Notes: generated from the letters alone by a model not told the origin. 64,000 nt of DNA from Blautia caecimuris (GCF_024622975.1 NZ_JANJZT010000021.1:1-64000), one strand, 5' to 3'. Shown: positions 37,150-45,570, counted from the first letter of the stretch. Numbers and translations: made by a program.

Positions 37150-37198
37150 ATATCCAGTTTGAAATATCATTCACACGCATTACAGGAGGGACTTGCAG

Positions 37199-37642
37199 AT
37201 GATAGAAGCAACGAGCTGTGGCGGTGTGGTAATTTATCGTGGAAAAATACTGGCTTTATACAAATCTTACAGAAACAGATATGAAGGCTGGGTATTGCCA
37301 AAGGGAACCGTTGAAAAGGGAGAGACCCATATCCAGACGGCGCTTAGGGAGGTCAAGGAGGAAGCAGATGTAAACGCTTCTATTGTAAAATATGTAGGCA
37401 AAAGTCATTACAATTTTACAGTTCCCGAGGATATGGTCACCAAGGAAGTTCACTGGTATCTGATGACGGCTGATAATTATCATAGCAGACCTCAGAGAGA
37501 GGAATTTTTTGTGGACTCCGGGTATTACAAGTTTCATGAAATTTATCATCTTCTCCGTTTTTCCAATGAAAAACAGATTGTGGAGAAGGCGTATCAGGAA
37601 TATCTGGAAATGAGGAGTCAGGGACTCTGGGGCAAAAAATAA
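37199..37642 (+). CDS. Nudix hydrolase
   Basis: 147 residues. The Nudix box is complete, G(x5)E(x7)REVKEEA, in GTVEKGETHIQTALREVKEEADV (about 36-58), so it should hydrolyse a nucleoside diphosphate linked to another moiety in a Mg-dependent way. It resembles the Ap4A hydrolase / MutT-like group with SCGGVVIYRG at the N-terminus, but the substrate is unknown. GGAGGG lies 8 nt before ATG 37199, which favours it over TTG 37193. Flanked by its own promoter and terminator. Confidence 0.88.
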   Translation: MIEATSCGGVVIYRGKILALYKSYRNRYEGWVLPKGTVEKGETHIQTALREVKEEADVNASIVKYVGKSHYNFTVPEDMVTKEVHWYLMTADNYHSRPQREEFFVDSGYYKFHEIYHLLRFSNEKQIVEKAYQEYLEMRSQGLWGKK

Positions 37643-37671
37643 ACAGGGTTGTGTTTTACGCAGCCCTGTTT
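37641..37671 (+). terminator. Rho-independent terminator of the Nudix gene
   Basis: AAACAGGGTTG pairs with CAGCCCTGTTT (one G-T pair). The hairpin starts inside the stop codon and is followed by an interrupted T-run (TTTAGATTT). Confidence 0.75.
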
Positions 37672-37700
37672 AGATTTATCAAAAAGGGGGAATCCTTTAA

Positions 37701-38012
37701 ATGCTGAAATGGCATGACCATTATTACGTAGGAGAAAGTGTACGTGATGAAAGCGCAGTCCGTGAGAAGCTGGATGCAGGAAAACCTGTGCCCGGAATTT
37801 ATCTGGTGACTTTTTCGGACAACCCTCATAACATTCTGGAGATCATTCCGGCTGTGACCCTGTTCCAGAAAACTGCTGCCAGACTGTGTCCTGAGATCGT
37901 AGGCATGGCAAAGGGCATGGATGAAGCCATGGAACTGGTGCAGATGATCGTACAGACTGTGTATGAGGAGACAGGGGATGTCCTGGTGGAAAAATATTTA
38001 AAAAACAGGTGA
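37701..38012 (+). CDS. Uncharacterised 103-residue protein
   Basis: I do not recognise this family. It is a small soluble protein without signal peptide or membrane segment. It opens MLKWHDHYYVGESVRDE and has two amphipathic helices in the second half (AMELVQMIVQTVYEETGDVLVEKYL). GGGGGA precedes ATG 37701 by about 9 nt. It lies 4 nt upstream of the DUF2953-like gene and so belongs to the same operon as the GerW-like gene, which hints at a sporulation or envelope setting but no more. Confidence 0.75.
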   Translation: MLKWHDHYYVGESVRDESAVREKLDAGKPVPGIYLVTFSDNPHNILEIIPAVTLFQKTAARLCPEIVGMAKGMDEAMELVQMIVQTVYEETGDVLVEKYLKNR

Positions 38013-38016
38013 AGGC

Positions 38017-39012
38017 ATGTTACATATCTTATGGATGCTGATAAAATTGATATTGATCCTTCTGGGAACGGTTTTGGGACTGGCAGTGCTTGTTTTGCTG
38101 CTGCTTTTGTTCTGTCCTGTCAGATACAGCGCCGAGGCTTTAAAAGAAACGTCCTCTTTTAAGGAAACCGAAGCCGCAGTTCGTGTAAGCTGGCTGTTCG
38201 GAGGCATTTCCTTTACTTTCAGAAGGATACAGGGAAAAAATACTCAGAAACTTTGCGTTTTTGGGATTCCGGTTCTGAGCCTTCTCCAAAAACGGAAACA
38301 GAAAAAGGCCGCTGCCGGGAAAGTGCAAACGGCAGAGAAAAGCCCTTTGTCTGAACAGCCGACTGAGAAGCCGCTGCCCGAGACAAAAATATCCCTGCCT
38401 GAGACAGAAATATCCCTGCCGCAGGAAAAGAAACCGGATATTCCCTATGGTTCTGCCGAAGCAAAACAGAAAAAAGATCCGGAAACAGGCACTTCTGATC
38501 TCAGTGAATCAGACGAGAAGATCCGGACTGAAAACAAGAATAAAATATCAGCACTTCTGGACAAACTAAAAGAAATCATGGACAGGCTTGCGCAGCTTCC
38601 TTCCATGCTCAGCAAAATTCCGTTAACAATCCGGAGGATTTATGATAAGATAGACTGGTACAGACAGTTTTTTGAGCATCCCAGGACAAAGGAGGCAGTG
38701 AGTCTGGTTCTTGACCGGAGCAAAAAACTGATGCATCATATTTTCCCAAAAAAGATAAAGGGGAAGGTGACTTTTGGAAGCGAAGATCCTTCCATAACCG
38801 GAACCGCTCTTGCAGTTCTGGGAATGACAATGCCCTTCCATAAAAACAGAGTGGAGATTGTTCCTGTTTTTGACAATCAGAATATTCTGGAGGGAAATAT
38901 AAAAATAAAAGGCAGGATCTACGGCTTTGTACCGGTGAAAATGCTGGCAGAGCTTTATTTCAATAAAAATATTAAATATATCATCAGCCGATGGAAGCAT
39001 AAGGAGGTCTGA
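38017..39012 (+). CDS. DUF2953-like membrane protein (YtfI-like)
   Basis: 331 residues: one N-terminal membrane helix (about 8-33), a domain of DUF2953 type (about 35-95 and 205-331), and between them a long low-complexity Lys/Glu/Pro linker with a 7-residue tandem repeat (ETKISLP, ETEISLP). Together with the GerW-like gene 2 nt downstream it reproduces the ytfI-ytfJ pair of Bacillus. Assignment rests partly on that pairing. AGGTGAAGG precedes the start. Confidence 0.75.
   Translation: MLHILWMLIKLILILLGTVLGLAVLVLLLLLFCPVRYSAEALKETSSFKETEAAVRVSWLFGGISFTFRRIQGKNTQKLCVFGIPVLSLLQKRKQKKAAAGKVQTAEKSPLSEQPTEKPLPETKISLPETEISLPQEKKPDIPYGSAEAKQKKDPETGTSDLSESDEKIRTENKNKISALLDKLKEIMDRLAQLPSMLSKIPLTIRRIYDKIDWYRQFFEHPRTKEAVSLVLDRSKKLMHHIFPKKIKGKVTFGSEDPSITGTALAVLGMTMPFHKNRVEIVPVFDNQNILEGNIKIKGRIYGFVPVKMLAELYFNKNIKYIISRWKHKEV
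38380..38421 (+). repeat. 21-nt tandem duplication in the DUF2953-like gene
   Basis: Two copies of a 21-nt unit (38380-38400 and 38401-38421) that differ at two positions. They keep the reading frame and encode ETKISLP-ETEISLP in the low-complexity linker. Confidence 0.85.
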
Positions 39013-39014
39013 AA

Positions 39015-39383
39015 ATGGCAAACGAAAATAATTTTAAGGACACGGTAAATTCCCTTTTTAAAGGACTGGACACATTTATTTCAGCAAAAACCGTTGTGGG
39101 GGAGGCAGTCCATGTAGGCGATACCATCATCCTTCCGTTGGTAGACGTTACCTTCGGCGTAGGCGCGGGAGCCTTTGAGGGGGACAAAAAAAGCAACGGC
39201 GGCGGTGGAATGACCGGAAAGATGACGCCGAGCGCTGTGCTGGTGATCCAGAACGGAACTACGAAGCTGGTAAATATTAAAAATCAGGACGGACTGACCA
39301 AGGTTCTTGATATGGTTCCGGATTTTGTGGACAGATTTGCCGCAGGAAAAAACAGCAGTGAAACAACCGGCACAGAAATCTGA
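39015..39383 (+). CDS. GerW-family spore protein (YtfJ-like)
   Basis: 122 residues with the GerW/YtfJ pattern: VVGEAVHVGDTIILPLVDVTFGVGAGAFEG followed by a Gly-rich loop (NGGGGMTG) and the SAVLVIQNG strand. In Bacillus the homologue GerW is a forespore protein needed for full germination. AAGGAGG site; 2 nt after the DUF2953-like gene. Confidence 0.92.
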   Translation: MANENNFKDTVNSLFKGLDTFISAKTVVGEAVHVGDTIILPLVDVTFGVGAGAFEGDKKSNGGGGMTGKMTPSAVLVIQNGTTKLVNIKNQDGLTKVLDMVPDFVDRFAAGKNSSETTGTEI

Positions 39384-39460
39384 TTTTATCTTTTTATTTG
39401 TGTTCCCGGAAGTATTTGCCGCATAAGATAGTATAGACCAAAGAGAAGAGGTTGTGCGAT

Positions 39461-39598
39461 GTGGGAAGACTTCTGGGACTGATGCTTTTTTGTATAGGGA
39501 TTGGAATGGTGATCGGAATGCTGATCGCGGAAAGTGTGATTATTGTGATCGCAGCAGGTCTCTGTCTGCTTTGCGGATATCATATGTTTTGCAGATAA
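39461..39598 (+). CDS. Small hydrophobic membrane protein, 45 residues
   Basis: A short frame from GTG 39461 to TAA 39598 encodes about 45 residues, almost wholly hydrophobic: starting GRLLGLMLFCIGIGMVIGML, then a second helix ending in a Cys-rich tail (GLCLLCGYHMFCR). AAGAGG (39446-39451) is 9 nt upstream. Two helices with GIGM and a charged turn (AES) look like a real small protein and resemble short membrane proteins found in other Clostridia near this spot. Function unknown. Its stop codon touches the terminator stem. Confidence 0.65.
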   Translation: MGRLLGLMLFCIGIGMVIGMLIAESVIIVIAAGLCLLCGYHMFCR

Positions 39599-39632
39599 AA
39601 AATTCCCCACGCTTTTGCGAGGGGAATTTTTA
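39597..39632. terminator. Bidirectional terminator between the small membrane protein and rpmB
   Basis: AAAAATTCCCC (39598-39608) pairs with GGGGAATTTTT (39621-39631), with CGC/GCG extending the stem inward. T-runs on both strands serve both convergent genes. Confidence 0.92.
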
Positions 39633-39642
39633 AGTTTGAGTT

Positions 39643-39831
39643 TTATGCTCTTTCAACTTTTCCGGATCTCAGACAAGAAGTACATACATACATCTTTTTA
39701 GCTCCGCCTGTAGCAGTTTTAACTTTTACAGACTTTACGTTGGATTTCCACATTTTATTGGATCTTCTATGGGAATGACTTACATTATTTCCGAAGTGAG
39801 CACCTTTTTCACAGATTGCACATTTAGCCAT
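39643..39831 (-). CDS. rpmB: Large ribosomal subunit protein bL28
   Basis: 62-residue, basic protein MAKCAICEKGAHFGNNVSHS... with two CxxC pairs (CAIC near residue 4 and CTSC near 52), so it is the zinc-binding (C+) form. AAGGAGGTG on the minus strand precedes the ATG, which fixes the start at 39831 despite a longer open frame upstream. Own promoter at 39869-39897. Confidence 0.96.
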   Translation of the reverse strand: MAKCAICEKGAHFGNNVSHSHRRSNKMWKSNVKSVKVKTATGGAKKMYVCTSCLRSGKVERA

Positions 39832-39868
39832 GATAGCACCTCCTTGACGCTTTTTTTCAACAGATTTT

Positions 39869-39897
39869 ATTTTAACAGATGAAAAAGGCTTTTGCAA
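39869..39897 (-). promoter_or_regulatory. Promoter of rpmB
   Basis: On the minus strand TTGCAA (39892-39897), 17-nt spacer, TAAAAT (39869-39874), about 38 nt before the start codon. Confidence 0.7.
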
Positions 39898-39986
39898 GCA
39901 AAAAAAGGAAAAATATAAAAATAATATTCCTTTTTCCGGGAAAAAAGGTTATAATACATACATATTAAAAAAATGGAGGTACCTAT

Positions 39987-40346
39987 ATGAATGGACGTAT
40001 AGATTCCGGACTCGGACAGATAGTGATTGACACCGATGTGATTGCAACCTATGCAGGCAGTGTGGCAGTGGAATGCTTCGGCATTATCGGCATGGCTGCA
40101 GTCAGCATGAAGGATGGTCTTGTCAAACTGCTCCACAGGGACAGTCTGAAACATGGTATCAGTGTGATCATTACAGAAGAAAATAAAATCCGTCTGAATT
40201 TCCACGTGATTGTGGCTTACGGTATCAATATCAGCACGATTGCGGACAACCTTGTCAGCAATGTCAAATATAAGGTAGAAGCTTTTACCGGCATGGAAAT
40301 TGAAAAGATCAACATCTATGTGGAAGGCGTACGTGCAATAGACTAA
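39987..40346 (+). CDS. Asp23/Gls24-family envelope stress protein (YloU-like)
   Basis: 119 residues of the Asp23 family: GQIVIDTDVIATYAGSVAVECFGIIGMA and IADNLVSNVKYKVEAFTGMEIEKINIYVEGVR. Position directly before the DhaL-domain gene is the conserved yloU-yloV order. Function is uncertain; members attach to the membrane. A TATAAT (39950-39955) with a weak -35 (TTCCTT, 39927-39932, 17-nt spacing) lies upstream, and TGGAGG precedes ATG. Confidence 0.9.
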   Translation: MNGRIDSGLGQIVIDTDVIATYAGSVAVECFGIIGMAAVSMKDGLVKLLHRDSLKHGISVIITEENKIRLNFHVIVAYGINISTIADNLVSNVKYKVEAFTGMEIEKINIYVEGVRAID

Positions 40347-40367
40347 GGTTATGAGGAGGAACTTGTG

Positions 40368-42020
40368 GTGAGTATAAAAACCATAGATGCAAAAACACTG
40401 GCCAGAATGTTTCTGGCAGGAGCCAGAAATCTGGAAGCAAAAAAAGAATGGATCAATGAACTGAATGTTTTCCCTGTACCGGATGGAGATACAGGAACTA
40501 ATATGACCATGACGATCATGTCCGCAGCTTCTGAAGTAAGCTCTCTGGAAGAATTTGATATGGAAACTCTGGCAAAAGCTATTTCTTCCGGATCCCTTCG
40601 CGGCGCAAGAGGAAACTCCGGAGTTATCCTTTCCCAGCTTTTAAGAGGATTTACAAAAAGTGTAAAAAAAGCAGAGCGTCTGGATGCCCTGGCCCTTGCC
40701 GCAGCCATGGAACGGGCAGTGGAGACAGCATACAAGGCTGTTATGAAGCCAAAGGAAGGAACCATTCTTACAGTGGCAAAGGAGGCAGCTCTGAAAGCTG
40801 CGGAGATCGCTCCTGAGGCAGACGAGCTTCAGCCGTTTTTTGAGGAGGTCTTTGCCCATGCGGAGGCAACTCTTGCCAGAACGCCGGAAATGCTTCCTGT
40901 TCTGAAAGAGGCGGGGGTAGTGGATTCCGGCGGACAGGGGCTTCTGGAAGTTCTCAGAGGCGCCATGGACGGCTTCCTAGGCAAAGAGATCGACTATTCT
41001 GTTTTTGAAAAGAGCAGTTCTCCTTCTGTAACAAAGATCTCTCCTCAGGCAGAGGCAGATATTAAATTCGGCTATTGTACAGAGTTTATCATTCTTCTGG
41101 ATAAAGCTGTTTCAGAGGAAGAGGAACATAAATTTAAAGAATTCCTTACTTCTATTGGCGATTCCATTGTTCTGGTTGCAGACGATGAGATCATTAAAGT
41201 GCATGTGCATACCAATCATCCGGGACAGGCTATTGAACGTGCTCTGACCTATGGCGCTCTTTCCAGAATGAAGATTGACAATATGAGAGAAGAGCATCAG
41301 GAAAGACTGATCAAGGATGCGGAAAAGCTTGCAAAAGCGCAGGCAGAGGCAGAGCCGCCAAAGGAAAACGGCTTTATTGCGGTTTCTGCAGGCAGCGGAC
41401 TTACAGAGATCTTCCGTGAGCTGGGTGTGGATTACCTTATTGAGGGCGGACAGACCATGAACCCAAGTACAGAGGACATGCTGAATGCCATTGCAAAGGT
41501 AAATGCGGAAACCATTTATATTTTCCCGAATAATAAAAATATTATCCTTGCTGCAAATCAGGCCCGCGATCTGACAAAGGATAAAAAGATCATCGTTGTT
41601 CCCACCAAGACAGTTCCTCAGGGAATCACTGCCATGATCAGTTTTGTTCCGGAAAAATCAGCAGAGGAAAACGCTCAGGAAATGGAAGAGGCAGTTTCCA
41701 AGGTTCAGACAGGTCAGATCACTTATGCGGTCCGCGATACACGTCTGGATGACAAAGAGATCCATGAGGGAGACATCATGGGAATCGGAGATAAGGGAAT
41801 TCTTGCTGTAGGTAAGGATAAGGAGCAGGTTGCTCAGGATACCATTGAAGCCATGATGACAGAGGATGCGGAAGTGATCAGTATTTATTACGGAGAAGAC
41901 GCATCAGAGGAAAAGGCAGAAGAACTTGCTGCTGCTGTTGAAGAGCTTTATCCTGACTGTGAAGTAGAGCTTAACAGAGGCGGACAGCCGATTTATTATT
42001 ACATTATTTCTGTAGAATAA
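40368..42020 (+). CDS. DAK2/DhaL-domain protein (YloV, FakA-like fatty acid kinase)
   Basis: 550 residues. The N-terminal DhaL nucleotide domain has the Mg/ATP motif NVFPVPDGDTGTNM (about 30-43) and SLRGARGNSGVILSQ; the middle is FakA-like and the C-terminus a DegV-like fold. FakA phosphorylates FakB-bound fatty acids. No fakB gene is in the window. Two adjacent GTG codons (40365, 40368) could start; AGGAGG (40354-40359) has the better 8-nt spacing to 40368. recG follows one base after its stop. Confidence 0.9.
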   Translation: MSIKTIDAKTLARMFLAGARNLEAKKEWINELNVFPVPDGDTGTNMTMTIMSAASEVSSLEEFDMETLAKAISSGSLRGARGNSGVILSQLLRGFTKSVKKAERLDALALAAAMERAVETAYKAVMKPKEGTILTVAKEAALKAAEIAPEADELQPFFEEVFAHAEATLARTPEMLPVLKEAGVVDSGGQGLLEVLRGAMDGFLGKEIDYSVFEKSSSPSVTKISPQAEADIKFGYCTEFIILLDKAVSEEEEHKFKEFLTSIGDSIVLVADDEIIKVHVHTNHPGQAIERALTYGALSRMKIDNMREEHQERLIKDAEKLAKAQAEAEPPKENGFIAVSAGSGLTEIFRELGVDYLIEGGQTMNPSTEDMLNAIAKVNAETIYIFPNNKNIILAANQARDLTKDKKIIVVPTKTVPQGITAMISFVPEKSAEENAQEMEEAVSKVQTGQITYAVRDTRLDDKEIHEGDIMGIGDKGILAVGKDKEQVAQDTIEAMMTEDAEVISIYYGEDASEEKAEELAAAVEELYPDCEVELNRGGQPIYYYIISVE

Positions 42021-42021
42021 A

Positions 42022-44073
42022 ATGGGAGAAAGTTTAAGAACTCTGAAAGGAGTGGGAGAAAAAACGGAGAAGCTGTTTCAGAAAATAGGTATTTCTGACA
42101 CGGAATCCCTTCTCCGGTATTATCCCAGGAATTATGATGAGTATGAAATGCCGGCAGATATTGCAGATCTTAAAGAGGGGACGGTGAAAGCCGTCTCCGC
42201 TGCAGTATGTTCCGGCGTTTATGTAAATCCGGTACGAGGAAAACAGGTCGTTTCTATTACCGCATGCGACAGTACAGGAAGGATCTCCATTACCTGGTTT
42301 AATGCTTCCTATCTGAAAAATACTCTGAAAAAGGGAAGTGTTTTTGTATTCAGAGGAAGAGTGATCAGACGGCAGGGCAAGCTTCAGATGGAACATCCTG
42401 AAATTTTTACCCCTGCAGCCTACGAGGAGATCCTTCACAGCCTTCAGCCGGTCTACGGGCTTACGGCAGGTCTTTCCAATAAAACCATTGTAAAGCTGCT
42501 TCACCAGCTTCTGAAACAGCAGTCACTGAAAAGCGAATATCTTCCGGAAGAGATCAGGGAAAAATATCAGCTTTCAGATATCAACTATGCGCTCCGCACC
42601 ATCCATTTTCCCCAAAATATGGATGAGCTTCTTGTATCAAGAAAGCGCCTGGTATTTGATGAATTTCTGTTTTTTATTCTTTCTGTCCAGCTTCTGAAAG
42701 AAAAAACAGAAGAGGCGGTGAATCTGTTTCCCATAAAAAAAACATGGACAACAGAGCAGGTGATCGAAAATCTTCCCTACAGGCTTACCAGCGCCCAGCT
42801 GAATACCTGGCATGAGATCGAGCGGGATCTTTCCGGGCAGTCTCTGATGTCCAGGCTGGTGCAGGGAGATGTGGGAAGCGGAAAGACGATCCTTGCCTTT
42901 CTTGCCATGATCCTGACCTTTGAAAATGGATACCAGTCTGCGCTTATGGTGCCCACAGAGGTTCTTGCCCGCCAGCACTTTGAGGCGTTTCAGACACTTG
43001 TCCGGGAACAGGGGCTGGATATTCCGGTTGTTCTTCTTACCGGTTCTAATACGGCAAAGGAAAAAAGACTGATTTATGAAAATATCAGGGAGGGAAAGAC
43101 CTCTGTGATCATAGGAACCCATGCGCTGATCCAGGAGGCTGTGCAGTATCGGGATCTTGCCCTTGTGATCACAGATGAGCAGCACCGTTTTGGTGTAAAA
43201 CAAAGAGAGGCTCTGGCAACCAGGGGGAATCCTCCGAACATTCTTGTTATGAGCGCAACCCCTATTCCGAGAACTCTTGCCATTATTCTGTACGGCGATC
43301 TGGATATTTCTGTGATCGACGAACTGCCGGCAAGAAGGCTTCCTATAAAAAACTGTGTTGTAGATACTTCCTACCGCCCAAAAGCCTATCGTTTCATTGA
43401 ACGTCAGATACGGGAGGGCCGCCAGGCATATGTGATCTGTCCTATGGTAGAAGAAAGCGAGGGTATGGAAGCGGAAAATGTCCTGGATTATACAAAAAAA
43501 TTAAAAGATGCTCTGCCGGAGGATATTTCTGTGGAGTTTCTTCATGGAAAAATGAAACCAAAGGAAAAAAACAGGATCATGGAAGAATTTGCAGCCGGAA
43601 GCATCCAGGTTCTTGTTTCCACAACTGTTGTGGAGGTAGGCGTCAACGTTCCGAATGCAACTGTGATGATGATAGAAAATGCCGAGCGCTTCGGTCTTGC
43701 CCAGCTTCATCAGCTCCGGGGACGGGTGGGACGCGGAGAATATCAGTCTTACTGTATTTTTATTCAGGGCAGTCAGGAAAGCACCACATCCAAACGTCTG
43801 GAGATCCTTGGGAAATCAAATGATGGTTTTTATATTGCGGCAGAAGATCTGAAGCTTCGGGGACCGGGAGACCTGTTCGGCATCCGTCAGAGCGGACTGA
43901 TGGAATTTCGTATCGGAGATATTTACAATGATGCAAATATTCTGAAAAATGCCAGCGAGGCTGCCGCGCAGATTCTTGCTCTGGATCCGGATCTTTCTCT
44001 GGAACAGAACCTTCCTCTTAAGGAACAGCTTGATTTCTGCAGGGAAGACGGACCGGAAAATTTTGGACTTTAG
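42022..44073 (+). CDS. recG: ATP-dependent DNA helicase RecG
   Basis: 683-residue monomeric helicase that remodels stalled forks. In order: an N-terminal wedge/OB domain, motif I GDVGSGKT (about 287-294), motif II DEQHRFG, motif III SATPIPRT, and motifs IV-VI ending with GRVGRG and the TRG region. Start ATG 42022 lies right behind the YloV-like stop with no separate ribosome binding site, so translational coupling is likely. Confidence 0.97.
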   Translation: MGESLRTLKGVGEKTEKLFQKIGISDTESLLRYYPRNYDEYEMPADIADLKEGTVKAVSAAVCSGVYVNPVRGKQVVSITACDSTGRISITWFNASYLKNTLKKGSVFVFRGRVIRRQGKLQMEHPEIFTPAAYEEILHSLQPVYGLTAGLSNKTIVKLLHQLLKQQSLKSEYLPEEIREKYQLSDINYALRTIHFPQNMDELLVSRKRLVFDEFLFFILSVQLLKEKTEEAVNLFPIKKTWTTEQVIENLPYRLTSAQLNTWHEIERDLSGQSLMSRLVQGDVGSGKTILAFLAMILTFENGYQSALMVPTEVLARQHFEAFQTLVREQGLDIPVVLLTGSNTAKEKRLIYENIREGKTSVIIGTHALIQEAVQYRDLALVITDEQHRFGVKQREALATRGNPPNILVMSATPIPRTLAIILYGDLDISVIDELPARRLPIKNCVVDTSYRPKAYRFIERQIREGRQAYVICPMVEESEGMEAENVLDYTKKLKDALPEDISVEFLHGKMKPKEKNRIMEEFAAGSIQVLVSTTVVEVGVNVPNATVMMIENAERFGLAQLHQLRGRVGRGEYQSYCIFIQGSQESTTSKRLEILGKSNDGFYIAAEDLKLRGPGDLFGIRQSGLMEFRIGDIYNDANILKNASEAAAQILALDPDLSLEQNLPLKEQLDFCREDGPENFGL

Positions 44074-44116
44074 GAGATACAATCCTGCAATATCAGGACT
44101 TTAGTGAAATAAATTG

Positions 44117-44145
44117 TTGCAAAAAAACAAAAAACGTAGTATTCT
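44117..44145 (+). promoter_or_regulatory. Promoter of the DUF6465-like gene
   Basis: TTGCAA (44117-44122), 17-nt spacer, TATTCT (44140-44145), about 42 nt before the start. Confidence 0.6.
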
Positions 44146-44186
44146 AGTACCGTAATAATTTTATTTCACCTTGTAAGGAGGCTATT

Positions 44187-44627
44187 ATGGCTACAAGAAC
44201 AACAACAAAGAAAGCAGAACCTAAGACAACAACTGCAAAAACGGCTATCGAAAAAGAGGCTCCTGCAAAGACTGCTGCAGAACCGGCAAAAGTGGACGCA
44301 GCTACAGCTAAAAAAAACACTGAGAAAACAACTGCCAGAAAAACAGCAGCAAAGAAAACCGCAGAAAAATCTGTCTCTGCAAAGAAACCGGCGGTAAAAA
44401 GAACTGCAGCAAAGAAGACAGCATCAGTAAATGCAGAAGTATATGTACAGTTCTGGGGCAAAGAGGTGTATGCAAAGGATATCGTGGAAAGCGTTAAGAA
44501 GATATGGACTGACGAGATGGGCAAAAAAGAATCAGAGCTGAAAGACCTGAAAGTATACATTAAGCCGGAAGATAACGGAGCACATTATGTCATTAACGGT
44601 GACATCACAGGCTTCCTTGGTTTATAA
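44187..44627 (+). CDS. Lys/Ala-rich protein with DUF6465-like C-terminal domain
   Basis: 146 residues in two parts. The first 85 are a low-complexity tail of Lys, Ala, Thr (repeats such as KKTA, AKKT) like histone H1 or bacterial H1-like tails. The last 60 are a compact domain: [23 protein letters not shown]...[24 protein letters not shown], which I place in DUF6465 from memory. A DNA-binding or nucleoid role is suggested by composition only. TAAGGAGG site, own promoter and terminator. Confidence 0.8.
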   Translation: MATRTTTKKAEPKTTTAKTAIEKEAPAKTAAEPAKVDAATAKKNTEKTTARKTAAKKTAEKSVSAKKPAVKRTAAKKTASVNAEVYVQFWGKEVYAKDIVESVKKIWTDEMGKKESELKDLKVYIKPEDNGAHYVINGDITGFLGL

Positions 44628-44634
44628 GAAACAG

Positions 44635-44672
44635 AAAAAAGCTCAGGGGACAGTTGTCACCTGAGCTTTTCT
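44635..44672. terminator. Bidirectional terminator between the DUF6465-like gene and the SASP gene
   Basis: AAAAAAGCTCAGG pairs with CCTGAGCTTTTCTT; GACA/TGTC extends the stem inward. T-runs on both strands. Confidence 0.9.
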
Positions 44673-44685
44673 TCTGACCGTATTC

Positions 44686-44913
44686 TTAGAACTGGCTGTT
44701 CTGAACACCGCCGGACATCTGACGTTCCTGTTCAGCAATCATTTTACGGACCATTTCACCGCCTACAGATCCGTTCTGTTTAGATGTCAGGTTTCCGTTG
44801 TAACCGTCAGTAAGCGGCACGCCAAGCTCATTGGCAACCTCAAATTTGAAACGGTTAAGAGCACCCTTTGCTTCCGGTACAGTTACTTTGTTAGAAGAAC
44901 TTGTGTTTGACAT
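44686..44913 (-). CDS. Alpha/beta-type small acid-soluble spore protein
   Basis: 75 residues with the SASP signature: ALNRFKFEVANELGVPL (about 18-34) and NGSVGGEMVRKMI (about 47-59). These proteins coat spore DNA. They are made in the forespore under sigma-G and are degraded by GPR on germination; the Glu-Leu-Gly-Val stretch contains the expected cleavage region (FEVANE). AAGGAGG precedes the start on the minus strand. A -10 of sigma-G type is upstream. Confidence 0.95.
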   Translation of the reverse strand: MSNTSSSNKVTVPEAKGALNRFKFEVANELGVPLTDGYNGNLTSKQNGSVGGEMVRKMIAEQERQMSGGVQNSQF

Positions 44914-44960
44914 GATTCATTTCCTCCTTGGTTGTTTTTGTTATTTGGATGTTACACTGG

Positions 44961-44967
44961 TAGTATG
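44961..44967 (-). promoter_or_regulatory. Possible sigma-G -10 element (CATACTA) for the SASP gene
   Basis: On the minus strand CATACTA lies about 48 nt before the SASP start. An upstream TGTATT, 15 nt away, is a poor -35 with a spacing shorter than expected, so the call rests mainly on the -10. Confidence 0.4.
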
Positions 44968-45066
44968 TGAAATTTACGGAATAATACACTAGAATATACT
45001 GTCTCTGCTTCCAGAAATTTGAAATTATTAATTTTCTGTGAATTTTGTATATTCTATAAGATTTAA

Positions 45067-45095
45067 TTGCGTTTTTTTTGGACATTTGTTATAAT
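45067..45095 (+). promoter_or_regulatory. Promoter of the mgsA-like operon
   Basis: TTGCGT (45067-45072), 17-nt spacer, TGT-TATAAT (extended -10; TATAAT 45090-45095). The leader is about 75 nt, AT-rich, with no fold I can recognise. Confidence 0.65.
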
Positions 45096-45174
45096 ATCAA
45101 GGGAAATAAAGAATGTATAAAGAAGAAAAATAAAGAAACTATAAAATGTATTGGTGAGAATGGAGAGATGATCA

Positions 45175-45570
45175 ATGAATTTAGGAATCATTGCACACAA
45201 CAGTAAAAAAGTACTTATTGAAGATTTTTGTATCGCTTATAAGAATATTCTCGCTAAGCATGAAGTTTATGCCACGGGAACCACTGGAAGAAGGATCGAG
45301 GAGGCTACAAACCTGCATGTGCATAAATTTCTTGCAGGCAGCATAGGCGGTGACAAACAGTTTATGGAAATGATCGAGCGCCAGGATCTTGACATGGTGA
45401 TCCTGTTTTATAATCCGGCAATGCTTGATCCCAAGGAACCGGATATTGCATCCATTACCATGCGCTGCGATCAGTATAATATACCGGTGGCTACCAATAT
45501 AGCTACCGCAGAACTTCTGATCCTCGGACTTGCACGCGGGGATCTGGATTGGAGACTGAATCTTAAATGA
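45175..45570 (+). CDS. Methylglyoxal synthase-like protein
   Basis: 131 residues with the MgsA fold: IIAHNSKK, ATGTTGR, GGDKQ, PVATNIATAELLI. Methylglyoxal synthase turns dihydroxyacetone phosphate into methylglyoxal. Aligning by eye to the E. coli enzyme, the catalytic Asp71 (GGD) and Asp101 (EPD) are kept, but Asp20 is Asn (AHN), Asp91 is Asn (FYNP) and His98 is Lys (PKEPD). Activity is therefore uncertain. It overlaps rsmD by ATGA, so the two are co-translated. Weak GGAGA site. Confidence 0.85.
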   Translation: MNLGIIAHNSKKVLIEDFCIAYKNILAKHEVYATGTTGRRIEEATNLHVHKFLAGSIGGDKQFMEMIERQDLDMVILFYNPAMLDPKEPDIASITMRCDQYNIPVATNIATAELLILGLARGDLDWRLNLK

